Of a stretch of 64,000 bases of DNA, positions 25,254 through 32,736 are shown one piece after another. Each line of letters begins with the position of its first letter. The stretch's first letter is position 1. The stretch is taken from contig NZ_JAGPXX010000029.1 in the NCBI RefSeq assembly GCF_018070345.1, forward strand, positions 20,253 to 84,252, written 5' to 3'. The notes beneath the pieces are model-generated. The model saw only the letters and a list, made by a program, of their open reading frames with translations. It did no database searches and had not been told where the DNA came from. The DNA comes from Streptomyces sp. F63 (GTDB lineage Bacteria; Actinomycetota; Actinomycetes; Streptomycetales; Streptomycetaceae). A program made the translations under genes and the position numbers.

Positions 25254-25976
25254 TCAGGGCACCGGACGGTACCGCGCGGTGAACCCCGCCGCGTCCCAGA
25301 CGCCTCCGAGAGCGGGGGCGAGCCAGCGGCCGGCACGGGCGCGGAACTCCGCGGGCGGAAGCGCGCCCGATCCCTGCGGGAGCGCACCGAGCAGCGGCGC
25401 CCCGGCCGCCGTGGGCAGGTCCGCCAGATTGCAGCGTTCCGCCAGGCCCGGCTCGGCGGGCCAGCTGCCCACGAGAACACCGGTACAGGCCAGGCCCCGG
25501 GTGCGCAGGGCCTCCGCCGTCAGCGCGGTGGCGTTGAGGGTGCCCAGTCCCGCGGCGGCGACCACGAGCACCGGCGCGTCCAGCAGCCGGGCGGCGTCCG
25601 CCAGCGTGGCGCCCTCCTCGTCGTACCGGACGAGCAGTCCGCCGGCGCCCTCGACCAGGACCAGATCGTGCTCCGCGGCCAGTTTCTCCGCCGCCCCGGC
25701 GATCTCCGTCGGCCGCACCGGGGAGAGACCCGCCCGCCGGGCCGCGGTCTCCGGGGCCAGCGGTTCCGGATAGCGGGCCAGTTCGGCCGTGGTGACGGGG
25801 CCGGCGAGGCGGGCGGTCTCCGCCGCGTCCCCCGGCTCGCCCGGGGCCGCTCCTGTCTGGGCCGGCTTGAGGACGGCGACGGTACGGCCCGCCGCCAGGG
25901 CCACGGCGGCCAGCGCGGCCGTGGCCATGGTCTTGCCGATCCCGGTGCCGGTGCCGCTGACGACGGTGACGGCCAT
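25254..25976 (-). CDS. bioD: ATP-dependent dethiobiotin synthetase
   Basis: This 240-residue enzyme closes the ureido ring of dethiobiotin from 7,8-diaminopelargonate, CO2 and ATP. The P-loop is GTGTGIGKT (residues 8-16), the substrate segment LKPAQTGAAPGEPGDAAET and the second phosphate-contacting motif VLVEGAGGLLVRYDE are present. GGGAG lies upstream of the ATG. It follows bioA by 89 bp on the same strand, so it probably belongs to the bioBAD transcript. Confidence 0.93.
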   Translation of the reverse strand: MAVTVVSGTGTGIGKTMATAALAAVALAAGRTVAVLKPAQTGAAPGEPGDAAETARLAGPVTTAELARYPEPLAPETAARRAGLSPVRPTEIAGAAEKLAAEHDLVLVEGAGGLLVRYDEEGATLADAARLLDAPVLVVAAAGLGTLNATALTAEALRTRGLACTGVLVGSWPAEPGLAERCNLADLPTAAGAPLLGALPQGSGALPPAEFRARAGRWLAPALGGVWDAAGFTARYRPVP

Positions 25977-26065
25977 GAGGCTCCCTGCTCCCTTCCCGGT
26001 GCGCTGCAGCGCTGCCGTCCGTGGCCCGCGTGCCCGCGCGCCCTGCCTGTTCCTCCGCCCCCCGG

Positions 26066-27487
26066 TCAGCCCGCCGCTGCCGCCGCGTACACCGCGGCGC
26101 AGATCCGGGCCACGTCCTCCTCGTCCGTGACGTAGGGCGGCATCGTGTAGACGAGATCGCGGAACGGCCGCAGCCAGACGCCCTCGCGCACCGCGGCGCG
26201 GGTCGCCGCGGCCATGTCGATCTCGTGGTCGAGCTGCACCACGCCGATGGCCCCCAGCACCCGGACCTCCCGCACGCCCGGCAGCCGTTCCGCCGGGGCC
26301 AGCCCGTCCCGCAGCCCGCGTTCGACCGCGCGCACCTCGGCGCGCCAGTCGCGGCTCAGCAGCAGGTCGACCGAGGCGCCCGCGACCGCCGTGGCCAGCG
26401 GATTGCCCATGAAGGTCGGGCCGTGCGCCAGCACCGGGACCTCGCCGCGCGAGATGCCCTCCGCCACCTCCGCGGTGCACAGCGTCGCCGCCAGCGTCAC
26501 CATCCCGCCGGTCAGCGCCTTCCCCAGGCACAGGACATCGGGCGCGATACCCGCGTGGTCCGCGGCGAACAGCTCGCCGGTGCGGCCGAAGCCGGTCGCG
26601 ATCTCGTCCAGCACCAGCAGCACGCCGTGGTCGTCGCACGCCTCGCGCAGCACCCGCAGATAGCCGGGGGAGTGGAAGCGCATCCCGCCCGCGCCCTGCA
26701 CCACCGGTTCGACGACGACGGCCGCCAGCTCGTCGGCGTGCTCCGCGATCAGCCCGCGCAGGTGCTCCGCGTACGCCGGGTCCACGCCGGCGCCGAAGCC
26801 GGCCGGCGGCGCGTCCGCGAAGACCTGCCGGGGCAGTACCCCGGACCACAGGTGGTGCATGCCGCCGTCCGGGTCGCACACCGACATCGGCTGCCAGGTG
26901 TCGCCGTGGTAGCCGCCGCGCCAGGTCAGCAGCCGCTGCTTGCGCGGCTTCCCCAGCGAACGCCAGTACTGCAGGCACATCTTGACGGCCACTTCCACGG
27001 AGACCGAGCCGGAGTCGGCCAGGAAGACGTGGCGCAGCGGCTCCGGGGTGATCTCCACGAGCCGGGCCGCGAGCCGGACGGCCGGCTCATGGGTGAGCCC
27101 GCCGAACATCACATGGCTCATCCGGTCCAGCTGCGCGTGCGCGGCGCCGGTCAGCACCGGGTGGCCGTAGCCGTGCACGGCCGACCACCACGACGACATC
27201 CCGTCGACCAGTTCCTCCCGGCCGTGGGCCGGTTCGGCCAGCCGCAGCCGCACCCCGGAGGCGGACGCCACGACCAGCGGGTCCGTACGGCCGGGCATCG
27301 GGCCGTACGGGTGCCAGACGTGCCGCCGGTCCAGCTCCAGCAGTTCGGCCGTGGGCAGCGGCGTGGGCAGCGGCGTGGGCAGCGGCGTGGGCAGCGGCGT
27401 GGGCAGCGGCGTGGGCAGCGGCGGGGGCACGGCGTGCCCGGACGGCGCGTGCGGTGCGCCCGGCGGGGGCGGGAGCCGCTCAGGCAT
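26066..27487 (-). CDS. bioA: Adenosylmethionine-8-amino-7-oxononanoate aminotransferase
   Basis: This 473-residue PLP enzyme uses SAM as amino donor to make 7,8-diaminopelargonate. Motifs include WHPYGPM near the N-terminus, DGMSSWWSAVHGYGHP, LTWRGGYHGDT, VLDEIATGFGRTGE and the Schiff-base lysine in LCLGKALTGG. The ATG overlaps the last 8 nt of bioB, so translation is coupled. Oddity: residues about 22-45 are six perfect PLPT repeats encoded by a 12-bp tandem repeat, placed between an extra Pro-rich N-terminus and the catalytic domain. The catalytic domain itself looks intact. Confidence 0.93.
   Translation of the reverse strand: MPERLPPPPGAPHAPSGHAVPPPLPTPLPTPLPTPLPTPLPTPLPTAELLELDRRHVWHPYGPMPGRTDPLVVASASGVRLRLAEPAHGREELVDGMSSWWSAVHGYGHPVLTGAAHAQLDRMSHVMFGGLTHEPAVRLAARLVEITPEPLRHVFLADSGSVSVEVAVKMCLQYWRSLGKPRKQRLLTWRGGYHGDTWQPMSVCDPDGGMHHLWSGVLPRQVFADAPPAGFGAGVDPAYAEHLRGLIAEHADELAAVVVEPVVQGAGGMRFHSPGYLRVLREACDDHGVLLVLDEIATGFGRTGELFAADHAGIAPDVLCLGKALTGGMVTLAATLCTAEVAEGISRGEVPVLAHGPTFMGNPLATAVAGASVDLLLSRDWRAEVRAVERGLRDGLAPAERLPGVREVRVLGAIGVVQLDHEIDMAAATRAAVREGVWLRPFRDLVYTMPPYVTDEEDVARICAAVYAAAAAG
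27351..27422. repeat. 12-bp tandem repeat, six copies, inside bioA
   Basis: Six perfect copies of GTGGGCAGCGGC (plus strand) encode (Pro-Leu-Pro-Thr)6 in BioA on the reverse strand. The unit is a multiple of three, so changes in copy number stay in frame. Confidence 0.9.
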
Positions 27488-28739
27488 TGGGCGGCAGCTC
27501 GGTGCCCGGCCCGCGGCGGCGTACCGCCACCAGGCCGGTACGGGCGGCGCCCGCCGGCGCGGAGGAGGGCGCGGTGGCCGCGGCCGCAGACGCCGCCGTC
27601 GTCGCGACGGCCGGGGCGGTGTCCGCACCGGCCGGGCCGTGTGCCCCGTCCGGGGCCGCGCCCTCCGCCGTCCCGCCGCAGGGCGCGCAGCCGCCGCCGT
27701 CGTGTCCGCCGCGGCCCGCCGCCCCGGACGCGCCCGCCCGGTGCTCCGGCAGCGTCACGATGTCCGAGCCCTCCACCTCGAAGCCCGCGTCGGCGATCAT
27801 GTCCAGGTCCGCCTGCCCCGCCTGGCCCTCACTCGTCAGGTAGTCGCCCAGGAAGACGGAGTTGGCGAGGTGCAGCGCGAGGGGCTGCAGGGACCGCAGA
27901 TGCACCTCGCGGCCGCCCGCGAGCCGCACTTCCACATCGGGGCAGACGAAGCGGACCATGGCCAGGATGCGCAGCGCCCGCTGGGGGGTGAGGTTCCACT
28001 CCCCGGCCAGCGGCGTGCCGTCGAACGGGATCAGGAAGTTGACCGGCACCGAGTCCGGGTCGAGTTCGCGCAGCGCGAACACCACATCGACCAGGTCCTC
28101 GTCGGACTCGCCCATGCCCGCGATCAGGCCGGAGCAGGCCGACAGCCCCGCGCCCTGCGCCTGCCGCACGGTGGACACCCGGTCGGAGAAGTCGTGGGTG
28201 GTGCAGATGTCCCGGTAGGCGGACTCGGAGGTGTTGAGGTTGTGGTTGTACGCGTCCGCGCCGGCCCGCCGCAGCCGCTCCGCCTGTCCGTCGGAGAGCA
28301 GGCCGAGGCAGGCGCAGACCTCCACGCCCTCGTTCTCCTCCTTGATGGCGGCGATGGTGGCCGACACCCGCTCCACGTCCCGGTCGGTCGGCCCGCGCCC
28401 GCTCGCCACCAGGCAGACGCGCTTGGCCCCGCCGGCCACACCGGCACCGGCCGCCGCGGCCGCCTCCTCCGGCTTCAGCCAGGTGTACTTGAGGATCTCC
28501 GCCTTCGAGCCCAGCCGCTGCGAGCAGTACGAGCAGTCCTCGGGGCACAGCCCCGACTTGAGGTTGACCAGGTAGTTGAGCTTCACCCGCCGCCCGAACC
28601 ACTGGCGGCGCACCCGGCCGGCCGCCGCCACCACGTCGAGGAGGTCGTCGTCGGACGTCGCCAGTACGGCGAGCGCCTCGTCCCGGGTGGGCGGCTCGCG
28701 GCGCAGCCCCTTGTCCACCAGCGTTGTCAGCAGCTCCAT
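27480..28739 (-). CDS. bioB: Biotin synthase
   Basis: This 419-residue radical-SAM enzyme inserts sulfur into dethiobiotin. The radical-SAM cluster motif is CPEDCSYCSQ (about residues 65-74); KRVCLVASGRGP, YNHNLNTSES, CSGLIAGMGE and NFLIPFDGTPL follow, and the [2Fe-2S] ligands are in place. The family core ends near residue 330 (LTSEGQAGQADLDMIADAGF). Beyond it is a tail of about 85 residues, Ala/Gly-rich with CAPCGG, of unknown use. AAGGA lies 8 nt before the ATG. First gene of bioBA(D), divergent from bioF. Confidence 0.95.
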   Translation of the reverse strand: MELLTTLVDKGLRREPPTRDEALAVLATSDDDLLDVVAAAGRVRRQWFGRRVKLNYLVNLKSGLCPEDCSYCSQRLGSKAEILKYTWLKPEEAAAAAGAGVAGGAKRVCLVASGRGPTDRDVERVSATIAAIKEENEGVEVCACLGLLSDGQAERLRRAGADAYNHNLNTSESAYRDICTTHDFSDRVSTVRQAQGAGLSACSGLIAGMGESDEDLVDVVFALRELDPDSVPVNFLIPFDGTPLAGEWNLTPQRALRILAMVRFVCPDVEVRLAGGREVHLRSLQPLALHLANSVFLGDYLTSEGQAGQADLDMIADAGFEVEGSDIVTLPEHRAGASGAAGRGGHDGGGCAPCGGTAEGAAPDGAHGPAGADTAPAVATTAASAAAATAPSSAPAGAARTGLVAVRRRGPGTELPPNA

Positions 28740-28884
28740 GGCGGAGATCCTTGCCTACCGGAGGGGCCGCGGCCAAGGAGGGATCCCACAACACGGCCGG
28801 ATCCGGGTGTGTGTATCGCCACACCGTGTCCCGCCCGTAGCCGGGCTAGGTTTTGGGCAGACCCAACAGACGCGAGGATGGCCG

Positions 28885-30042
28885 ATGCCCCAGGACCAGG
28901 ACGCCCGGGATCCGTTCGGATGGATCGACGAGGAGGCGGCCGCCCGGCGGCGGGCGGGTCTCGTCCGCGCGCTGCGCCCCCGTCCCGCCGCGTCCCCGTT
29001 GCTCGATCTGGCGTCCAACGACTACCTCGGGCTGGCCCGTCACCCCGCGGTGACCGCCGCGGCCGCGGACGCGGCCCGGGTGTGGGGGGCCGGTGCGACG
29101 GGTTCCCGGCTGGTGACCGGCAGCACCGGGCTCCACGCCGAACTGGAGGCCGAACTGGCGGACTTCTGCGGCTTCGAGGCCGCACTCGTCCTGTCCTCCG
29201 GTTACGCGGCCAACCTCGCCGCGGTCACGGCGCTCACCGGGCGGGGCACCCTGATCGTCTCCGACGCCGCCAACCACGCCTCGCTCATCGACGGCTGCCG
29301 GCTCTCCCGGGCCGGCACCGCCGTCGTCCCGCACACCGATCCCGAGGCCGTGGCCAAGGCGCTCGACGGGCACGGGGGCCGGGCGGTCGCCCTCACCGAC
29401 ACGGTCTTCTCCGTCGACGGCGACGCCGCGCCGCTCGACCGGCTCGCCGCCGTCTGCCGCGAGCACGGTGCGGCCCTCGTCGTCGACGACGCCCACGGGC
29501 TGGGGGTGCTGGGAGCGGGCGGGCGCGGAGCCGCGCACGCCGCCGGGCTCGCGGGCTCGGCGGACACGGTCGCCACCGTCACCCTGTCCAAGTCCCTGGG
29601 CAGCCAGGGCGGTGCCGTGCTGGGTCCGGCCCGCGTGATCGAGCATCTCGTCAACACGGCACGGGCGTTCATCTTCGACACCGGACTCGCGCCCGCAGCC
29701 GCCGGGGCGGCGCTCGCCGCCCTGCGGCTGCTGCGCCGGGAGCCCGAACGGGCGGCCCGGGCCCGCACCGTCGCCGCCGCGCTGCACGAGCGGCTGACGG
29801 CGGCCGGTCTGGCGTCCGTGCGCCCGGACGCGGCGGTGGTGTCCGTCCGGGCGCCCTCCCCGGAGGCGGCGCTGCGCTGGGCGGCGGACTGCCGGACCGG
29901 CGGGCTGGCGGTGGGCTGCTTCCGCCCGCCGTCCGTGCCCGACGGCGTCTCACGGCTGCGGCTCACCGCCCGCGCCGACCTGACGGAGGAGCAGGTCGAC
30001 CGGGCGGTGGCCGTCATCGTCGCGGCGGCGCCCGAGGGCTGA
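28885..30042 (+). CDS. bioF: 8-amino-7-oxononanoate synthase
   Basis: This 385-residue PLP enzyme condenses pimeloyl-ACP/CoA with alanine, the first committed ring step of biotin synthesis. Motifs: LASNDYLGLARHP, GSRLVTGSTGLHAELE, SSGYAANLAAV, DDAHGLGVLG and the lysine in VTLSKSLGSQGG. GAGGA lies 7 nt ahead of the ATG; a -10-like TAGGTT is at 28847-28852. It is divergent from bioB over 145 bp. bioC/bioH-type genes for making the pimelate arm are not in this window. Confidence 0.94.
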   Translation: MPQDQDARDPFGWIDEEAAARRRAGLVRALRPRPAASPLLDLASNDYLGLARHPAVTAAAADAARVWGAGATGSRLVTGSTGLHAELEAELADFCGFEAALVLSSGYAANLAAVTALTGRGTLIVSDAANHASLIDGCRLSRAGTAVVPHTDPEAVAKALDGHGGRAVALTDTVFSVDGDAAPLDRLAAVCREHGAALVVDDAHGLGVLGAGGRGAAHAAGLAGSADTVATVTLSKSLGSQGGAVLGPARVIEHLVNTARAFIFDTGLAPAAAGAALAALRLLRREPERAARARTVAAALHERLTAAGLASVRPDAAVVSVRAPSPEAALRWAADCRTGGLAVGCFRPPSVPDGVSRLRLTARADLTEEQVDRAVAVIVAAAPEG

Positions 30043-30098
30043 CCGCCGGGCCGGCCCGTCCGGCGGGGGCGGTCGGGCGGGGGCGGTCCGGCGGTCAG
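30039..30098 (+). terminator. Long-range inverted repeat at the bioF end
   Basis: CTGACCGCCGG (30039-30049, containing the bioF stop) and CCGGCGGTCAG (30088-30098) are exact complements enclosing a 38-nt G-rich loop. It is probably the bioF terminator. Confidence 0.45.
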
Positions 30099-30195
30099 CC
30101 GGCGTCATGCGGAACGTCCCCCTTCCGCCCCGACCGGGTCCATCCGGCGACCCCTCCGGCCCCTCAACGGCCAGGTGTGACGCCCGCGCGTCCCG

Positions 30196-30504
30196 TCAGG
30201 CGCGGTTCTCCGGCGGGAGGGTGACGCGGCGTGTCCGGCGCTCCCCGTCGAGCACGCGCAGGGCCCGGCCCAGGGTCGTCGTATGCAGTTCCGTCTCGCC
30301 GCGGTCGTGCATCAGGGAGAGCGCGTCGCGCAGCCGGACGGCGCGGTCGACCAGGGCCTGCGCCGCACGCAGACCGCCGTAGGTGTCGGACCCGCGGGCC
30401 GGATTGATCCGTCCCAGCAGATCGACCGCCTCCAGGTAACGGTCGATCAGCTCTCCTTCGGCGCGGGTGAGAGCGGGGAGCGGCGGCAGTTCGGGCAGCG
30501 GCAC
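30196..30504 (-). CDS. Small helical protein linked to the ClpP-like gene
   Basis: I do not recognise this 102-residue protein. It is predicted mostly helical: LTRAEGELIDRYLEAVDLLG, AAQALVDRAVRLRDALSLM, with a charged C-terminus. It begins 3 nt after the stop of the ClpP-like gene (30508), so the two form an operon. The tight coupling suggests that it binds or modulates the ClpP-like protein, which is inference only. No signal peptide or membrane segment. Confidence 0.7.
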   Translation of the reverse strand: MPLPELPPLPALTRAEGELIDRYLEAVDLLGRINPARGSDTYGGLRAAQALVDRAVRLRDALSLMHDRGETELHTTTLGRALRVLDGERRTRRVTLPPENRA

Positions 30505-30507
30505 GGC

Positions 30508-31143
30508 TCACCTCCGGCTCGTGGCGGCGGCGGAACCCTCGCGGTTCTCGACGATCCTGTCGGCGAGGCCGTGGGCGACGGCCTCGCCGGCGGTGAAGAT
30601 CCTGTCCCGCTCGATGTCCGCGGCGACGCGATCGGCGGACTGCCCGGTGTGCCGCACCAGCATCCCCTCCAGCACGGCGCGGGCTCGGCCCGCCTCACGG
30701 GCCCTGATCTCCAGATCGTCCACCTGCCCCTCCACGGGCTCGGGCAGGGACGGTTGCCGCAGCACGGCACGGGAACCCGGGAGCATCAGGCGCCGGCCGG
30801 GCTCACCCGCGGCGAGCAGCACGGCGGCTTCCTCCGCCGCCTGCCCCAGGCAGATCGTCTCGATGGCGCAGCCGACGAAGAGCATCGTGTCGTACACGGC
30901 GGTCATCGCGGTGAGCGAGCCGCCGGGAGAGTTGATGTACAGGGCGATGTCCCGGCCGGGGGCGTCGTGCTCCAGGTGCACCAGCTGTGCGATGACGTCG
31001 TTGGCGGAGGTCTCGTCGATCTCGGTGCCGAGGAGGACGATGCGCTCCTCCAGAAGCCGGGAGTACGGATCGAGCGTGCGGGTCCCGCGACTGGTGCGCT
31101 CGGTGAACTGCGGCAGCACGTAGCGGGCGGTCGGAGACTCCAC
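30508..31143 (-). CDS. ClpP-like protein lacking catalytic Ser and His (pseudoprotease)
   Basis: This 211-residue protein aligns along its whole length with ClpP: LLEERIVLLGTEID, YINSPGGSLTAMTAVYDTM, ETICLGQAA, HTGQSADRVAADIERDRIF and AVAHGLADRI. However, the nucleophile position of the GQAAS motif is Glu104 (GQAAEEAAVLL) and the His position of the IHQP motif is Arg129 (VLRQP); only Asp180 of the triad remains. It should therefore not hydrolyse peptides by itself. The oligomerisation surfaces look intact, so it may mix into ClpP rings as an inert or regulatory subunit. GTG start with GGGGAG 6 nt upstream. Streptomycetes carry several ClpP paralogues; this is one of the divergent ones. Confidence 0.88.
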   Translation of the reverse strand: MESPTARYVLPQFTERTSRGTRTLDPYSRLLEERIVLLGTEIDETSANDVIAQLVHLEHDAPGRDIALYINSPGGSLTAMTAVYDTMLFVGCAIETICLGQAAEEAAVLLAAGEPGRRLMLPGSRAVLRQPSLPEPVEGQVDDLEIRAREAGRARAVLEGMLVRHTGQSADRVAADIERDRIFTAGEAVAHGLADRIVENREGSAAATSRR

Positions 31144-31202
31144 GGCTGCTCCCCTTCTTCCGTTTTCTTCCGTTGTTCGTGATCACCGCTCTGGCAAAAA
31201 TG

Positions 31203-31229
31203 TACGTCCTGTACGTCTCGTACGATGGG
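31203..31229 (+). promoter_or_regulatory. Three 9-bp direct repeats over the Phd/YefM promoter
   Basis: TACGTCCTG, TACGTCTCG and TACGATGGG follow one another at 9-bp spacing directly before the antitoxin gene. The third overlaps a -10-like TACGAT (31221-31226), 7 nt before the ATG. This is the expected place for autorepression. Confidence 0.55.
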
Positions 31230-31233
31230 GAGC

Positions 31234-31545
31234 ATGGCGTATGAGATTCCGGTGACGCAAGCCCGCGCGGAGCTGGCCGAGTTGATCAACCGCGTCGTCT
31301 ACGGCGGTGAGCGCGTGGTCGTGACGCGGCACGGCAAGCCCCTGGTGGCCCTGGTGTCAGCCGCTGACCTGCAGCTTCTGGAGGCGGAGGAGGTTGCCGC
31401 GGAGGAGCCGGTGGTCAGTACGGTGTCGGCCCTCCGCCCCGGTCTCCCGTCCGCTGCGGGCGAACGGAGCCGGTTCGGCATCGCGGCGGAGCACGGGGGC
31501 CCGGGGCCGGGCCCGGGCGGTCCGCCCGGGCGGCATCGCAACTGA
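31234..31545 (+). CDS. Phd/YefM-family antitoxin, no toxin partner visible
   Basis: This 103-residue protein starts MAYEIPVTQARAELAELINR and continues VVYGGERVVVTRHGKPLVAL, the Phd/YefM DNA-binding and dimerisation fold. The C-terminal 45 residues are Gly/Pro-rich and do not look like a normal toxin-binding helix. No RelE, Doc or PIN toxin gene follows; the next gene is convergent plsC. An ATG three codons upstream overlaps the promoter; the ATG at 31234 sits 7 nt after a -10 box (leaderless). It is divergent from the ClpP-like operon and may regulate it (inference). Confidence 0.75.
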   Translation: MAYEIPVTQARAELAELINRVVYGGERVVVTRHGKPLVALVSAADLQLLEAEEVAAEEPVVSTVSALRPGLPSAAGERSRFGIAAEHGGPGPGPGGPPGRHRN

Positions 31546-31757
31546 CGAGGCATCAGGCCAACGTGCCGGCGCCGGCGCCGGAGCCACTGCTCCAGCGGGG
31601 CGGTGGCGGAGACCGGCCCGGCCACGCCGAGCGGGGCGGCCGCGCGGGGCGATCCGGGCCGCGGGCCGGACGGAGGCCCACCGCGCGCGGGCGGCGATCA
31701 CGGGGGACCAGCGGGATCACGGTGCGTGTCCGCCGTGCGGGCCGTGGCCGGGCGGCC

Positions 31758-31813
31758 GCGGGACCGGTGGGCGCGGGACCGGTGGGCGCCGGACCGGTGG
31801 GCGCGGGACCGGT
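31758..31813. repeat. 15-bp tandem repeat, four copies, at the plsC end
   Basis: Units of GCGGGACCGGTGGGC, with one base change in the third and the fourth incomplete, place the palindrome ACCGGT at exactly 15-bp intervals (31763, 31778, 31793, 31808). The last copy runs into the plsC stop codon. The 267 bp between the two convergent genes hold nothing else that I can see. Confidence 0.8.
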
Positions 31814-32511
31814 CAGCCCCGGGTGCCCGGCCGGCCCTTCTGCTCCGCCTTGGCCTCGTTCGCGTAGCGGTCCACGTACTCCTGGCCCGAGAGCTTCATG
31901 ATCTCGTACATGATCTCGTCGGTCACGGCGCGCAGCACCGCCCGTTCGCCGTCCATGACCGCGAACCGGGAGAAGTCCATGGGCTTCCCGAAGCGGATCG
32001 TCACCCGGCCCGGCCGCGGCAGCCGGCGCCCCGGCGGCTGGATCTCGAACGTCCCCTGCATGGCGCACGGCACCACCGGCACCCCCGCCCGGATCGCCAT
32101 CACGGCCACCCCGACGCGGCCCTTGTAGAGCCGGCCGTCGTGCGAGCGCGTCCCCTCCGGATAGATCCCGAGCAGCTCGCCGCTTTCCAGCACCTTGAGC
32201 CCTTCGGCGATCGCGGCCTGCCCGGCCTTCCTGCCCGACCGGTCCACCGGGATCTGGCCGATGCTGCGGAAGAAGGCGGCGGTCAGCCGGCCCTTGATCC
32301 CGGGACCCGTGAAGTACTCCGCCTTGGCGAGGAAGGTGATGCGGCGGCGGAGGATGGCCGGCATCAGGAAGTGGTCCGAGAAGGACAGGTGGTTGCCGGC
32401 GACGATCGCGGCCCCGTTCTCGGGCACATGCTCCAGGCCCTGGATACGAGGGCGGAACGTCAGCCTCAGCAACGGCCCGAGAAGCACGTACTTGAGCACG
32501 TAATAGAACAC
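31813..32511 (-). CDS. 1-acylglycerol-3-phosphate O-acyltransferase (PlsC family)
   Basis: This 232-residue membrane-associated enzyme transfers an acyl chain to lysophosphatidate or a related acceptor. The catalytic HX4D box is NHLSFSDHF, block III is YPEGTRSHDGRLYKGR and block IV is GVPVVPCAMQG. One hydrophobic N-terminal segment (MFYYVLKYVLLGPLLRLTF) anchors it. Streptomycetes have several such paralogues; acceptor specificity is unknown. Confidence 0.9.
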   Translation of the reverse strand: MFYYVLKYVLLGPLLRLTFRPRIQGLEHVPENGAAIVAGNHLSFSDHFLMPAILRRRITFLAKAEYFTGPGIKGRLTAAFFRSIGQIPVDRSGRKAGQAAIAEGLKVLESGELLGIYPEGTRSHDGRLYKGRVGVAVMAIRAGVPVVPCAMQGTFEIQPPGRRLPRPGRVTIRFGKPMDFSRFAVMDGERAVLRAVTDEIMYEIMKLSGQEYVDRYANEAKAEQKGRPGTRG

Positions 32512-32673
32512 AGGTCGGCTCCCGACTGCACCGTATCGGCCCTGGGCTGCGCCCCGTGAGGTCCAGGGTGAAAGGAAGGGAACCAGTTTATGGGCAGGTG
32601 TGGCCGCGCGTGACCACTCCTGACCGGCCCCCTTTCAGGGGCCTTCGGCACTGGTTCACGGGGCGTCAGCAAT

Positions 32674-32716
32674 GCCGCCGTGCCCGCCCGCCCACCGGAC
32701 GGGCGGGCACGGCGGC
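32674..32716 (-). terminator. Terminator of the catalase gene
   Basis: A perfect 17-bp stem (left arm 32674-32690, right arm 32700-32716) with a 9-nt loop begins 21 nt past the catalase stop. It is one of the strongest hairpins in the window. A second, smaller hairpin (GGCCCC/GGGGCC) lies at 32636-32653. Confidence 0.75.
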
Positions 32717-32736
32717 GGAGCCGGGCAGATTGCGGC

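Noticed and set aside
28740..28884. BirA- or BioQ-type operator between bioB and bioF
   Set aside because: No convincing palindrome of either type is visible in the 145-bp divergent region.
31546..31812. Toxin partner for the Phd/YefM antitoxin
   Set aside because: Open frames here are low-complexity and show no RelE, Doc, PIN or HicA pattern.
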